9,074 nt of DNA from contig CALJEW010000086.1 in NCBI GenBank assembly GCA_938074585.1, positions 1 through 9,074 on the forward strand, given 5' to 3'. The notes under the pieces are model-generated. The model saw only the letters and a list, made by a program, of their open reading frames with translations. It was not told the DNA's origin and searched no databases. Every line of letters starts with the position of its first letter. The stretch's first letter is position 1. Source of the stretch: an uncultured Rhodospirillales bacterium (GTDB lineage: Bacteria > Pseudomonadota > Alphaproteobacteria > Rhodospirillales > Casp-alpha2). The position numbers and the translations under genes are program-made. Below are positions 1 to 7,987 of this stretch, one piece after another.

Positions 1-196
1 ATTGGCTCCAATCGCATGTGTTTAAATCAATTAGTGGAATATCCATATCCGCTGCTATTTTACGCGATGATTCATTGTCATCCCATCCCCACACTTTGGC
101 ACCACTTTCATGCAGCGCTTTAGCAGCCGACAACCCAGAACGACCAAGACCCAGAACGGCGACAGGGTAACCATGGAATGCAAAAACATCGATCAT
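1..196 (-). CDS. murD: MurD, UDP-N-acetylmuramoyl-L-alanine:D-glutamate ligase (partial, N-terminus only)
   Basis: Only the first 65 codons are in the window; the rest runs off the left edge. MurD is the cytoplasmic ATP-dependent ligase that adds D-glutamate to UDP-MurNAc-L-Ala. The visible part begins MIDVFAFHGYPVAVLGLGRSG and has the glycine-rich GLGRSG loop at residues 16-21, followed by a helix (SAAKALHESG) and a beta strand ending WGWDD. This is the Rossmann-like N-terminal domain of MurD that holds the UDP moiety. The ATP-binding and C-terminal domains cannot be seen. The ATG lies 7 bases after the mraY stop, with a GAGG Shine-Dalgarno overlapping that stop (about 207-210). The order mraY-murD is the standard dcw order and supports the name. 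Confidence 0.93.
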   Translation of the reverse strand, partial: MIDVFAFHGYPVAVLGLGRSGLSAAKALHESGAKVWGWDDNESSRKIAADMDIPLIDLNTCDWSQ

Positions 197-203
197 TCGG
201 AGT

Positions 204-1292
204 TTACCTCAATTTCAATGTTGAAAGGCCAACAAGGGCCAAGATTGATGCAATGATCCAGAACCGAATAACGATGGTGCTTTCTGCCCAACCTTTCTTT
301 TCGAAATGATGATGTAACGGTGCCATTGCAAAAACCCGCTTCCCCGTCAACTTAAACGAAATCACTTGCACAATCACAGAAAACGTTTCGAGAACAAACA
401 AACCACCAACAATCGCCAGCACCAATTCGTGCTTCGTAATAATGCTAACAGCACCCAAAGCCCCACCAAGTGCCAATGACCCTGTATCACCCATGAAAAC
501 CTTTGCAGGGGGAGCATTATACCAAAGAAAACCCAATCCAGAACCAATGACAGAACCACAAAAAACAGCCAATTCACCGCTGTCCGGTACGTAATTAATT
601 TGCAGGTATCCAGAAAAAACGGAGTTACCAGCCAAGTAGGCAATAAGCGCAAACACACCCGCTGCAATCATTACAGGCACGATTGCTAAACCATCTAAAC
701 CATCCGTTAAATTGACTGCATTTGAAGCGCCAACCATGACCAATACGGAAAAACCTACAAACATCCAGCCAAAATTAATGACGGTTTCTTTTAAAAATGG
801 AATTGCAATCACAGTAGCTAAATCTGGCGGCATTTGACTCATTATATATAAGGCCGCGACGACGCTAATTGCGACTTGCAACGAAAGCTTCAACTTACCC
901 GGCAAGCCTTTGCTATTGCATTGTGCAACTTTGATATAATCATCAAGGAAACCAATAATCCCAAACGCTAAGGTCACCCCCAACGCCACCCAAATATATC
1001 CATTGCGCAGATCTGCCCATAACAGGGTTGCTATGGTTAACGCCAAAAGGATTAAGCAACCGCCCATTGTTGGCGTACCCTTTTTTGTTTGCAAATGGCT
1101 TTCTGGACCGTCTTCACGAATAGGTTGCCCACCCGGTTGACGATTCTTCAACATGCTAATCACGACCGGGCCAAACAGAAAACTGATAACCAAAGCCGTA
1201 ATCACTGCACCACCAGTTCTAAACGTCAGATACTTAAAAACGTTTAACGCTGAAAGCTGATCCGCTAATGGGAATAGAATATTATAAAGCAT
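204..1292 (-). CDS. mraY: MraY, phospho-N-acetylmuramoyl-pentapeptide-transferase (lipid I synthase)
   Basis: This polytopic inner-membrane enzyme moves phospho-MurNAc-pentapeptide from UDP to undecaprenyl phosphate, giving lipid I. The 362-residue length is usual for the family, and many hydrophobic segments fit its ten-helix topology. Visible signatures are GTPTMGG (72-78), FLDDYIK (115-121, with the Asp-Asp pair at 117-118), NAVNLTDGLDGLA (191-203), FMGDTGSLALGG (266-277, with the third catalytic-site Asp at 269) and the cytoplasmic histidine loop PLHHHFEKKGW (325-335). All match the conserved MraY active site. The ATG has an AAGGA Shine-Dalgarno four bases upstream and sits 11 bases after the murF stop. 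murD follows after 7 bases. Confidence 0.98.
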   Translation of the reverse strand: MLYNILFPLADQLSALNVFKYLTFRTGGAVITALVISFLFGPVVISMLKNRQPGGQPIREDGPESHLQTKKGTPTMGGCLILLALTIATLLWADLRNGYIWVALGVTLAFGIIGFLDDYIKVAQCNSKGLPGKLKLSLQVAISVVAALYIMSQMPPDLATVIAIPFLKETVINFGWMFVGFSVLVMVGASNAVNLTDGLDGLAIVPVMIAAGVFALIAYLAGNSVFSGYLQINYVPDSGELAVFCGSVIGSGLGFLWYNAPPAKVFMGDTGSLALGGALGAVSIITKHELVLAIVGGLFVLETFSVIVQVISFKLTGKRVFAMAPLHHHFEKKGWAESTIVIRFWIIASILALVGLSTLKLR

Positions 1293-1303
1293 GATTTCCT
1301 TGC

Positions 1304-2761
1304 CTAATTTCCATGGGCCATGTGGCTTAAGGGCATGTCGCGGCCCAAGTCACATTCAAGTTTCAATAGCTCATCAACAATTAAGCCTGTTTTACTCCCT
1401 AACGACCCTTTAATCGTCACCACATCACTAGGGCGAATAACTGACTGGACCATGGGTAATAATTTTTGTGAAGTGGTGGCATGGCCACCGCGCATATGCG
1501 ACGGCAGAACGTCTGACAAAGCAGACATGTATTGTCCGGTCGTAAATACCAAATCAATTTGATTTTCACTCAAACTTTCTGCCAAGCTTTCGTGTATAGA
1601 AATAGCTTGAGATCCTAATTCAAGCATATCGCCCAACACTGCGATTTTACGTCCAACACCATCAATATCGGCATCACCCAAAACTTCAATCGCGGCCTTC
1701 ATTGACGCTGGACTGGCGTTATAACTTTCATCAATCATAATGAATGTTCCTCCTGATATAGACAAAATATGTTGGCGCCCACGACCTTTTAAACCGCCCA
1801 TATCAATCAGCTTTTGAGCCGCCATTTCGGCATCCGCTCCAGCCGCATCAACAGCGCACAAAACGCCTAATGCATTTTTCACCCAATGAAATCCAGGAAC
1901 GCCAATTTGAAACTTTATTTGTTTTCCACGCAAATCAATAACAACACGACTACCATTTGCGCCTAACTCAAAATTGACCAATCGGCAATCAGAATTACTC
2001 TCAGAACCAAAAGTTCTAACATCCATTATTCCAATTTTTTTAGCTATCTCAAAAAGACGCTTAAACATTAGGTTATCTGCGTTTAATACAACCGTTCCAG
2101 ATGGCTCAACTCCTACAAATATTTCAGCTTTAGCATCTGCGATGTCTTCAATCGATTTAAAGTGCTCGCTATGGGCCTGCTCGACTGTGGTGATTAAAGC
2201 AACATGTGGACGGGCTACCTTTGTCAGTGGAATAATTTCGCCGGAATGGTTCATACCGATTTCAAACACACCAAATTCTGTTTCTTTTGGCATCCTTACA
2301 AGGCTGAGCGGTAAGCCCCAATGGTTATTTAAATTGCCTACTGTTGCAGTCGTTTTACCTTGCTCACTTAAAACCATTTTCAACATTTCTTTACTGCCGG
2401 TTTTGCCAACGCTACCCGTTACCGCAATAATTTTTGCAGCGGTTCTTTCCCGTGCAAATTTTGCTAAGTTTTCAAGACCAGATGTTGTACTTGCTACTCG
2501 AAGCAGTTTTTTATTTTCTAAATTGGAAATCGAAAACTCAGGCTTATCAACCACAGCTGCTGCAGCCCCCATTTTAAAACCATTTTCCACATATTGATGA
2601 CCGTCATTACTTGGGCCAGTAATAGCAACAAATAGATCACCCGGCTCGATAGATCGGCTATCAATCGACACGCCTTCTGCCTGCCATTGACCAAAAGACG
2701 TTCCACCCGTGGCCTTTATGGCTTCTTCAGATGTCCAAAGTGGATTAGTGCTATGGGTCAT
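1304..2761 (-). CDS. murF: MurF, UDP-N-acetylmuramoyl-tripeptide:D-alanyl-D-alanine ligase
   Basis: MurF is the cytoplasmic ATP-dependent ligase that adds D-Ala-D-Ala to UDP-MurNAc-tripeptide and completes the pentapeptide precursor used by MraY. The 485 residues are close to the usual length. An N-terminal substrate domain contains the DSR motif (about 34-36). The central ATPase domain has the P-loop TGSVGKTGSK (115-124), LNNHWGLPLSL (144-154) and EIGMNHSGEI (167-176). The C-terminal domain has DESYNASPASMKAAI (344-358), LGDMLELG (376-383) and KGSLGSKTG (451-459). The P-loop reads GKTG where many homologues have GKTT or GKTS; this looks like lineage variation. The ATG overlaps the murE stop (ATGA), and AAGGG lies 8 bases upstream inside the end of murE, suggesting translational coupling. 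Confidence 0.97.
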   Translation of the reverse strand: MTHSTNPLWTSEEAIKATGGTSFGQWQAEGVSIDSRSIEPGDLFVAITGPSNDGHQYVENGFKMGAAAAVVDKPEFSISNLENKKLLRVASTTSGLENLAKFARERTAAKIIAVTGSVGKTGSKEMLKMVLSEQGKTTATVGNLNNHWGLPLSLVRMPKETEFGVFEIGMNHSGEIIPLTKVARPHVALITTVEQAHSEHFKSIEDIADAKAEIFVGVEPSGTVVLNADNLMFKRLFEIAKKIGIMDVRTFGSESNSDCRLVNFELGANGSRVVIDLRGKQIKFQIGVPGFHWVKNALGVLCAVDAAGADAEMAAQKLIDMGGLKGRGRQHILSISGGTFIMIDESYNASPASMKAAIEVLGDADIDGVGRKIAVLGDMLELGSQAISIHESLAESLSENQIDLVFTTGQYMSALSDVLPSHMRGGHATTSQKLLPMVQSVIRPSDVVTIKGSLGSKTGLIVDELLKLECDLGRDMPLSHMAHGN

Positions 2762-4221
2762 AGCGCCAGCCCTTGAATATATTTAGTTACTATTTTGCGG
2801 TCATCAAATGGTAAAACTTGATCACCAATAATCTGACCTGTTTCATGACCTTTACCAGCAACCACTAGAACATCATTCTTTTTTAAATTATCAATTGCTT
2901 TTGAAATCGCTAACTTACGATCACCAATTTCAACCGCATTGTTGCAAGCACTTAGCACTGAATTTCGGATGACCGCAGGGTCTTCACTGCGGGGGTTATC
3001 ATCAGTCACAATTACGTGGTCAGCCGAAAGCGATGCGACAGCACCCATTTCAGGACGCTTGCCAACATCACGGTCTCCGCCGCACCCAAACACAACGTGT
3101 AAACAGCCTTTGGTATGAGGGCGAAGGGCTCCAAGAACATGCGCCAACGCATCAGGCGTATGCGCATAATCAACGTAAATAGATGCTCCGTTCGGATGAG
3201 ATCCTGCATATTCCATACGCCCTGCTATAGCCGTTAATTTGGATAATTGGGTAACAGATTTCTCAACATTTTCGCCCAATGAAATAACAAGGCCCAAAGC
3301 ACAAAGAATATTTGATGCTTGAAAATCACCAACCAAAGGCAGCTTAAAAGAATACTGGGCTCCCAGAACCTCAATCGTCATTTGTTGACCATCATATTCG
3401 TGCTGAAGATTTACTAAGCGTATGTCGTGGCCTTTATTTCCAAAAGAAAGTATCTGAAATCCACGTGCCTGGGCAGCGCTTCTAAAAGCATCGGCATACA
3501 TATCATCGGCATTAATAACCGCAGTCCCACCATCCACAACCAATTCAGAAAAAAGCCGGAGCTTTGCTTCTAGGTAAGCGCCGACGGTTAGATGATAATC
3601 TAAATGATCACGCGATAAATTGGTGAATGCTGCAGCAGAAATTTTAATTCCATCAAGCCTGTATTGATCTAACCCATGGCTAGAGGCCTCAAGCGCTAAA
3701 TGGTTTACACCTAAGCCTTCAAGCTCGGAAAGACTGCGATGTAAATCAACTGAATCTGGAGTTGTTAAATTGTATCTGGATTTAAGTTCTGGTGTTGAGT
3801 ATGCATCAAAACCACTGAGCTCGACACCCAACGTCCCCGCACTTGCTGACTTGTGGCCAAGACAAGATAATATTTGACGAACAAACCCGGCAACAGATGT
3901 TTTGCCATTTGTTCCGGTGATCGCAACAACTGAGCGAGGTTGTGTCTCAAAAAACTGTGCCGCCACCAATGAATAACGCCTGCGCGGATTGGGATCAGTT
4001 ATCAATGGGACAGTCTCATTGGTTAGCTTGGGGTCGGTTCCTTCTGGAGCAAGCACAGCAACAGCACCACGGGCCATGGCATCGCTGATATAGGAACGGC
4101 CATCGACTTGCGATCCTGGCAAGGCAGCAAAAAGAAAGCCAGGCTCAACCTGTCTTGAATCACAGGTAAGCCCTATAAATTCTTTATTACCGATCTCAGC
4201 CGCATTTATCACTTGGCCCAT
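2758..4221 (-). CDS. murE: MurE, UDP-N-acetylmuramoyl-L-alanyl-D-glutamate:meso-diaminopimelate ligase
   Basis: MurE adds the third residue of the stem peptide. It is 487 residues from this ATG. Visible motifs are the N-terminal DSR (21-23), P-loop GTNGKTS (103-109), TTPD (153-156), EASSHGLDQYR (178-188), TNLSRDHLDYH (200-210), K220 in EAKLRLF (the family's carbamylated lysine position), GRMEY (334-338), VDYAHTPDAL (350-359), GCGGDRDVGKRPEMG (379-393), DDNPRSEDP (407-415) and GKGHE (456-460). DNPR is the known mark of meso-diaminopimelate specificity, as opposed to lysine. I chose the ATG at 4221 because GGAAGGGAG precedes it and it begins 16 bases after the ftsI stop. An in-frame TTG at 4251 would add ten residues, overlap ftsI, and also has a GGAGAGG upstream, so it cannot be excluded. 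Confidence 0.95.
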   Translation of the reverse strand: MGQVINAAEIGNKEFIGLTCDSRQVEPGFLFAALPGSQVDGRSYISDAMARGAVAVLAPEGTDPKLTNETVPLITDPNPRRRYSLVAAQFFETQPRSVVAITGTNGKTSVAGFVRQILSCLGHKSASAGTLGVELSGFDAYSTPELKSRYNLTTPDSVDLHRSLSELEGLGVNHLALEASSHGLDQYRLDGIKISAAAFTNLSRDHLDYHLTVGAYLEAKLRLFSELVVDGGTAVINADDMYADAFRSAAQARGFQILSFGNKGHDIRLVNLQHEYDGQQMTIEVLGAQYSFKLPLVGDFQASNILCALGLVISLGENVEKSVTQLSKLTAIAGRMEYAGSHPNGASIYVDYAHTPDALAHVLGALRPHTKGCLHVVFGCGGDRDVGKRPEMGAVASLSADHVIVTDDNPRSEDPAVIRNSVLSACNNAVEIGDRKLAISKAIDNLKKNDVLVVAGKGHETGQIIGDQVLPFDDRKIVTKYIQGLAL

Positions 4222-4222
4222 T

Positions 4223-4232
4223 TCTCCCTTCC
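4223..4232 (-). promoter_or_regulatory. Shine-Dalgarno supporting the ATG start of murE
   Basis: The minus strand reads GGAAGGGAGA just before the ATG at 4221, after the ftsI stop. This is a strong purine-rich match to the anti-Shine-Dalgarno and favours the ATG over the longer TTG start at 4251. The TTG has its own GGAGAGG, but that is also the ftsI codons for Glu-Arg and may be coincidental. The N-terminus implied by the ATG fits the usual distance to the DSR motif. Confidence 0.6.
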
Positions 4233-4237
4233 AGGCA

Positions 4238-6061
4238 TTAACGATTAACAATGTTCCTCTCCAGAACTGTGCGCATCTTTGTTATAAATTGTTCATCATT
4301 CATGCTTTTAGGGGCAATTAGTTTTTGCCAACTGGCCTTTTTCAACAAAGCACTTTGCCGTGGCTTAGCGTTTTCAAGCTTAGATTTGGGTTCATACTTT
4401 GTAATTTTTGGTGTCTCGAACACAGCATCCAATGCAGGCGCAATCCCAACAATAGGTCCCATTCGGCGCACAATCCGGCCAACAGCAGGTGCAGCGACCC
4501 AGCCACCCGTTGCATAGTTAAATGTCTTTTTGGTACCATGCGGCTCGTCAATGACAACAAGAACCGTATAGCGTGGATCGTTCATCGGAAAGGCCCCTGC
4601 AAATGATGCGATCCGAGATGATTTAGCATACCCACGCCCTCTAAGTTTGTTGGCCGTTCCTGTTTTTCCACCAATTAAATAACCCGGAACATCCGCTTTT
4701 CGACCAGTTCCATTTGTAACCACCAAGCGCATTAAGCGGCGCATTTGCAACGACGTTTTATCTGATAAAACACGACGCCCTGAGGATGCGCCATTACTTA
4801 CTTTCATAAGCGTTGCAGGTCGATGGATACCTCCATTAACCAAGCTAGAAATTCCATTTGCTAACTGCACAGAGCTAACAGCAATACCGTGTCCATATGA
4901 AATGGTCATCGTGTTTATGGGACGCCATGGAGAGGGAACAAGTGGCTTTCCAATTTCAGGCAGTTCCAACTCAGCGGGATCCAATAAGCCTAATCGGCGC
5001 AAATATTTTTGCTGCCCAGGCGTGCCAACATCAATAGCCATTTTTGCGGCACCAATATTAGACGAATGTAAAATAATTTCGGGGACCGATAACCAACGAT
5101 TTTTTGCGTGATAATCTGAAATTTTAAACCGAGCAACACGAATCGGATGGCTAGCATCATAAATATTTTTCATGGTCACGGTGCCTGAGTCTAGTGCCAT
5201 TGCAGCTGTAAACAGCTTAAAGGTTGAGCCCATTTCATAAACGCCCAATGTCGCACGATTAAAAGCGGCATCATTTGGAATATTATTTGGGGTATTTGGA
5301 TCAAAATCTGGAAGCGAGGCCATCGCAACAACCTCTCCCGTTGTCACATCCATGATAATTCCAGCGCCGCCAATTGCCGAAAACTCTTTGATTGTATTTG
5401 AAATTTCTTCTTGCAAGATGGCTTGAATACGCAAATCTAAAGACAATTTAATCGGGCTATTGCCTGAGCGCAATTCCTGGTCAAATTTTTTCTCGATCCC
5501 TGCAATCCCACGGCCATCAACATTTGTCAAACCCAAAACATGCGCTGCCATATGGCCATGTGGGTAAACCCGGCGTTCGCCTTCTTGAAAGGCCAGGCCG
5601 GGAACACCTAATCTGTTGATTTGGAAATGTTGCTGCGGCGTTAAATTGCGGGCCAACCAAATAAAACGGCCCTTCATACGCATTTTATATGCTAAATCTT
5701 TAACCTTCAATTCGGGCATAACACTGACAATTTTACGTGCCGCCTCATCAGGGTCCTGAACATTTTTCGGGTCTGCATACAACGAAGCCGTTGGTAAACT
5801 TGTTGCCAATAGCAACCCATTTCGATCCGTGATATCGCCGCGCCCAACCACACCGAATGAAATCGGCACCGCCGATGCGACACGGGGTTCAGCCCCCCCG
5901 TTGATTACTGTTAAATCAATTAAGCGCAACGCAATAACACCGAATGCCAAAGTGATGACAACACCTGCCACCAACAATCGATTACGGCCTGTTTCTAACG
6001 CTTGTTTACGCACACCATCCATTTGGCACCGTTCTTCTGTCGACGAATTCAACGAAATCAC
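4238..6061 (-). CDS. ftsI: FtsI (PBP3), septal peptidoglycan transpeptidase
   Basis: FtsI is the class B penicillin-binding protein that cross-links septal peptidoglycan with FtsW and FtsQLB. It is 607 residues from the GTG. A short cytoplasmic N-terminus precedes one membrane segment (about 28-50). The pedestal domain includes RGDITDRNG (74-82) and GIAGIEKKFD (185-194). The transpeptidase domain has S279-T-F-K282 with the nucleophilic serine, S333-S-N335, and the K466-T-G triad in GGKTGTA. After the catalytic domain a lysine-rich tail of about 60 residues remains. The GTG at 6061 overlaps the ftsL stop (GTGA) and has AAGGA nine bases upstream. An ATG 13 codons later (6022) is possible but lacks a good Shine-Dalgarno. 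The exact start is therefore less certain than the function. Confidence 0.96.
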   Translation of the reverse strand: MISLNSSTEERCQMDGVRKQALETGRNRLLVAGVVITLAFGVIALRLIDLTVINGGAEPRVASAVPISFGVVGRGDITDRNGLLLATSLPTASLYADPKNVQDPDEAARKIVSVMPELKVKDLAYKMRMKGRFIWLARNLTPQQHFQINRLGVPGLAFQEGERRVYPHGHMAAHVLGLTNVDGRGIAGIEKKFDQELRSGNSPIKLSLDLRIQAILQEEISNTIKEFSAIGGAGIIMDVTTGEVVAMASLPDFDPNTPNNIPNDAAFNRATLGVYEMGSTFKLFTAAMALDSGTVTMKNIYDASHPIRVARFKISDYHAKNRWLSVPEIILHSSNIGAAKMAIDVGTPGQQKYLRRLGLLDPAELELPEIGKPLVPSPWRPINTMTISYGHGIAVSSVQLANGISSLVNGGIHRPATLMKVSNGASSGRRVLSDKTSLQMRRLMRLVVTNGTGRKADVPGYLIGGKTGTANKLRGRGYAKSSRIASFAGAFPMNDPRYTVLVVIDEPHGTKKTFNYATGGWVAAPAVGRIVRRMGPIVGIAPALDAVFETPKITKYEPKSKLENAKPRQSALLKKASWQKLIAPKSMNDEQFITKMRTVLERNIVNR

Positions 6062-6414
6062 TGTGATACATCCTTCTTTAATTCATCTTTGATCTTCTGA
6101 TCAAGGGGAGTTCTTTTTTCGTTCTTTTCACGCATAGTTAATTGGTTTGATAAATCAGATGCTCTTGTAAATTGAGAATTTTCCAACGGCCCTAAATCCA
6201 AATGGCGTGTGGTTAGAAACCGGAGCCTATTGGGCTCATTCAAATGGCTCCATTCCGCTTTCAAAACATGAACGGCTTGGCGACTATCAGAAATTTCACG
6301 ATTTATGTTGATTAACGTATCTTCTAAATCTTGGACTTGGTATTTAACAACAAACAAAGCGAGCCCCATTGATACGGCAAGCAATGTGGAAAGAAGTGTG
6401 GAGCGTCTAATCAT
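6058..6414 (-). CDS. ftsL: FtsL, cell division protein of the FtsQLB complex
   Basis: This 118-residue bitopic membrane protein has a very short basic N-terminus (MIRR), a membrane segment at about residues 5-24, and then a heptad-like periplasmic stretch (about 25-60) suited to coiled-coil pairing with FtsB. The segment LKAEWSHLNEPNRLRFLT (about 51-68) resembles the conserved periplasmic motif of alphaproteobacterial FtsL. The last 30 residues are highly charged. FtsL diverges fast in sequence, so the call rests on topology, this motif and its place between rsmH and ftsI. GAGGAG overlapping the rsmH stop serves as Shine-Dalgarno across a 13-base gap. The stop overlaps the ftsI GTG, consistent with coupled synthesis of two septal partners. 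Confidence 0.92.
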   Translation of the reverse strand: MIRRSTLLSTLLAVSMGLALFVVKYQVQDLEDTLININREISDSRQAVHVLKAEWSHLNEPNRLRFLTTRHLDLGPLENSQFTRASDLSNQLTMREKNEKRTPLDQKIKDELKKDVSQ

Positions 6415-6427
6415 ATTTGATCACTCC

Positions 6428-7381
6428 TCATGCTGCTTCTAAAACGGGTGCATCGGTCCGTTCGGCCACCCGCAAACGGGCAGACCGCGAACGGGGGTTC
6501 ATTTTCACTTCAGCATCAGATGCCTTGAAACCGGAACGTTTAATAACTTTAAACGTGGGTGCTGACACCACATCCGTATCCGGCAAATGGCGCGATGGTC
6601 GAGGCGCATCGCCTGTACGATCACGTAAAAACATTTTCACTTTGCGGTCTTCTAAAGAGTGGAACGAAACAACAGCCAGATTCCCTCTGGGGACCAGCAA
6701 TCGCTCAGCAGCGATAAGCCCACGATCAAGTTCACCCAACTCATCGTTCACATAAATCCTCAACGCTTGAAATGTACGCGTAGCCGGATCAATTCCATCT
6801 TTTGATTTACTGATAACGCTTCGGATCAACGATGCCAATTCACCTGTGCGGGAAATTTCTTTAGTGCGGCGCAATTCAACAATCGCATGAGCAATCCGAC
6901 GCGATCCGCGTTCTTCTCCATAATTATAGATAATATTAGCTAATTCTTCTTCACCAAATTTATTGACCACGTCAGCAGCCGTTTGCCCATCTGACCCCAT
7001 GCGCATATCCAATGGACCATCCCCACGGAACGAAAACCCGCGCTTTGGGTTATCAATTTGCATGGACGAGACACCAATATCTAAGGCGACACCATCAACT
7101 TTACCAACACCAGCAGCATCCAACAGCGCTTCCATATCGCCAAAACATCCACTTAATATGTTTATTTTTCCTGGGTATGTTTGGCTTAATTTTTCAGCAA
7201 AAATTTGAGCCAATGGGTCGCGGTCAATGCCCCAAACAGTGCATTTGGCTGATCTCAAAATAGCTGCCGAGTATCCACCGGCGCCAAAGGTGCCATCGAC
7301 ATAAACCCCACCATCGACAGGTGCCAGTCCACGGACCACTTCATCGGCCATTACGGAAATATGTTTGCCACCAGCCGTCAT
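6428..7381 (-). CDS. rsmH: RsmH (MraW), 16S rRNA (cytosine1402-N4)-methyltransferase
   Basis: RsmH is an S-adenosylmethionine-dependent methyltransferase that N4-methylates C1402 of 16S rRNA in the decoding centre. The 317 residues match family length. Visible signatures are DGTFGAGGYS (29-38, SAM-binding glycine loop), GIDRDP (51-56), LDIGVSSMQID (100-110), RGFSF (114-118), GPLDMRM (122-128), TRTFQALRIYVNDEL (201-215), VVSFHSLEDRKVK (237-249) and the C-terminal NPRSRSARLR (295-304). Both the Rossmann-like catalytic core and the inserted helical domain are present. The ATG overlaps the mraZ stop as ATGA, with GGAGAG about eight bases upstream inside mraZ. As second gene it keeps the usual mraZ-rsmH-ftsL order. 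Confidence 0.98.
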   Translation of the reverse strand: MTAGGKHISVMADEVVRGLAPVDGGVYVDGTFGAGGYSAAILRSAKCTVWGIDRDPLAQIFAEKLSQTYPGKINILSGCFGDMEALLDAAGVGKVDGVALDIGVSSMQIDNPKRGFSFRGDGPLDMRMGSDGQTAADVVNKFGEEELANIIYNYGEERGSRRIAHAIVELRRTKEISRTGELASLIRSVISKSKDGIDPATRTFQALRIYVNDELGELDRGLIAAERLLVPRGNLAVVSFHSLEDRKVKMFLRDRTGDAPRPSRHLPDTDVVSAPTFKVIKRSGFKASDAEVKMNPRSRSARLRVAERTDAPVLEAA

Positions 7382-7854
7382 GAACGTAGCTCTCCAGCTT
7401 CATCTGGTCTTGCCAATTTCAATGTGGCTCCCCGTGATTTTGCCCGCTCGAACGCCATAGCGCTAAAACTTTCGAAAGCAGCGGGTTGCCATATTTGAAA
7501 GCGCGGGCCTTGGCCAACGAAAAGAGCTTCGCCTTTAATTTCGGCATAATTAGCCAATTCAGGCGATAAAACGATTCGTCCTTCCGGGTCAAAAGTTAAT
7601 TCACAGGCATTAGCAAGTATGACGGAGGCTAAATCATCTTGGTCATCAGAAAACAAGTCGAGATTATCGAGGCTTCGGCTTAAGCGGGCCATGAACTCTT
7701 CATCGCAAGCTTCAAGTGCGCGCTGCTTGAAGCGCGGATAGATATAAAGGCTTGATAAGCCCCGCCCTTGCAAAGCTGCACGGAAGGGTCTAGGCACGGA
7801 TATCCGACCTTTTTTATCAATCTTGTTGACGTGTTTGCCAACAAACAATGCCAT
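7378..7854 (-). CDS. mraZ: MraZ, AbrB-like transcriptional regulator of the dcw cluster
   Basis: MraZ is a nucleoid-associated DNA-binding protein that represses its own operon in studied bacteria. It forms rings that bind tandem TGGG-type repeats. The 158-residue product has two SpoVT-AbrB half-domains, KIDKKGRISVPRPFR (11-25) and LTFDPEGRIVLSPEL (86-100), each with the family's D-x-x-G-R core. I chose the ATG at 7854 because MALFVGKH matches the usual N-terminus (MF.G). An in-frame TTG at 7866 would only add four residues. The Shine-Dalgarno is poor (GGGGG five bases upstream), so translation may be modest. The stop overlaps the rsmH start. The TGGG array at 7988-8031 is its likely own operator. 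Confidence 0.96.
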   Translation of the reverse strand: MALFVGKHVNKIDKKGRISVPRPFRAALQGRGLSSLYIYPRFKQRALEACDEEFMARLSRSLDNLDLFSDDQDDLASVILANACELTFDPEGRIVLSPELANYAEIKGEALFVGQGPRFQIWQPAAFESFSAMAFERAKSRGATLKLARPDEAGELRS

Positions 7855-7882
7855 TACGGCCCCCAAATTAAAACGCGTTTAC

Positions 7883-7900
7883 TGCCAGATTGCTCTGGCA
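7883..7900 (-). other. Perfect 7-bp hairpin in the putative mraZ leader
   Basis: The arms TGCCAGA and TCTGGCA enclose a 4-base loop. In the mraZ transcript this would fold about 30 bases before the start codon. No U tract follows, so it is not an intrinsic terminator. It may affect transcript stability or translation, or it may be a DNA site. No function is shown by the sequence. Confidence 0.5.
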
Positions 7901-7945
7901 ACCAGAAAGCGAACTTCTGTTCCTTCCCCTACCCCGGTGCCAGCT

Positions 7946-7959
7946 TCATAAATTTATGA
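7946..7959. promoter_or_regulatory. 14-base perfect palindrome, possible operator
   Basis: TCATAAATTTATGA is its own reverse complement and lies about 35-45 bases downstream of the predicted mraZ transcription start. The dyad symmetry would suit a dimeric regulator or an RNA hairpin. AT-rich palindromes of this size arise by chance at a low but real rate in 300 bases. I do not recognise it as the site of a named regulator. Confidence 0.35.
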
Positions 7960-7987
7960 GCAGCAGCCTACCAAAACATCACATAGT

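Noticed and set aside
2388..2417. MurF P-loop with GKTG in place of GKTT/S as a damaged active site.
   Set aside because: The invariant GKT is intact and the rest of the enzyme is well conserved. I take it as lineage variation.
1974..2597. Plus-strand open frame of 207 codons opposite murF.
   Set aside because: It lies wholly antisense to a well-supported MurF sequence and resembles no family I know. It is a shadow of murF codon use.
4251..4606. Overlapping plus-strand open frames of about 90 codons opposite ftsI.
   Set aside because: They are antisense to FtsI coding sequence, with no ribosome binding site or recognisable protein.
7871..7880. 10-base palindrome AAACGCGTTT before mraZ as an operator.
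   Set aside because: It is short, so chance is a good explanation, and it does not match a site I know.
7922..7939. G-rich minus-strand stretch (GGGGTAGGGGAAGG) as a G-quadruplex.
   Set aside because: It has only two G4 runs and one G2 run, so it could form at most a weak two-layer structure.
7930..7950. Six-codon upstream open frame (MKLAPG) on the minus strand in the mraZ leader.
   Set aside because: It is very short, lacks a clear Shine-Dalgarno and has no sign of a regulatory peptide such as runs of one amino acid.
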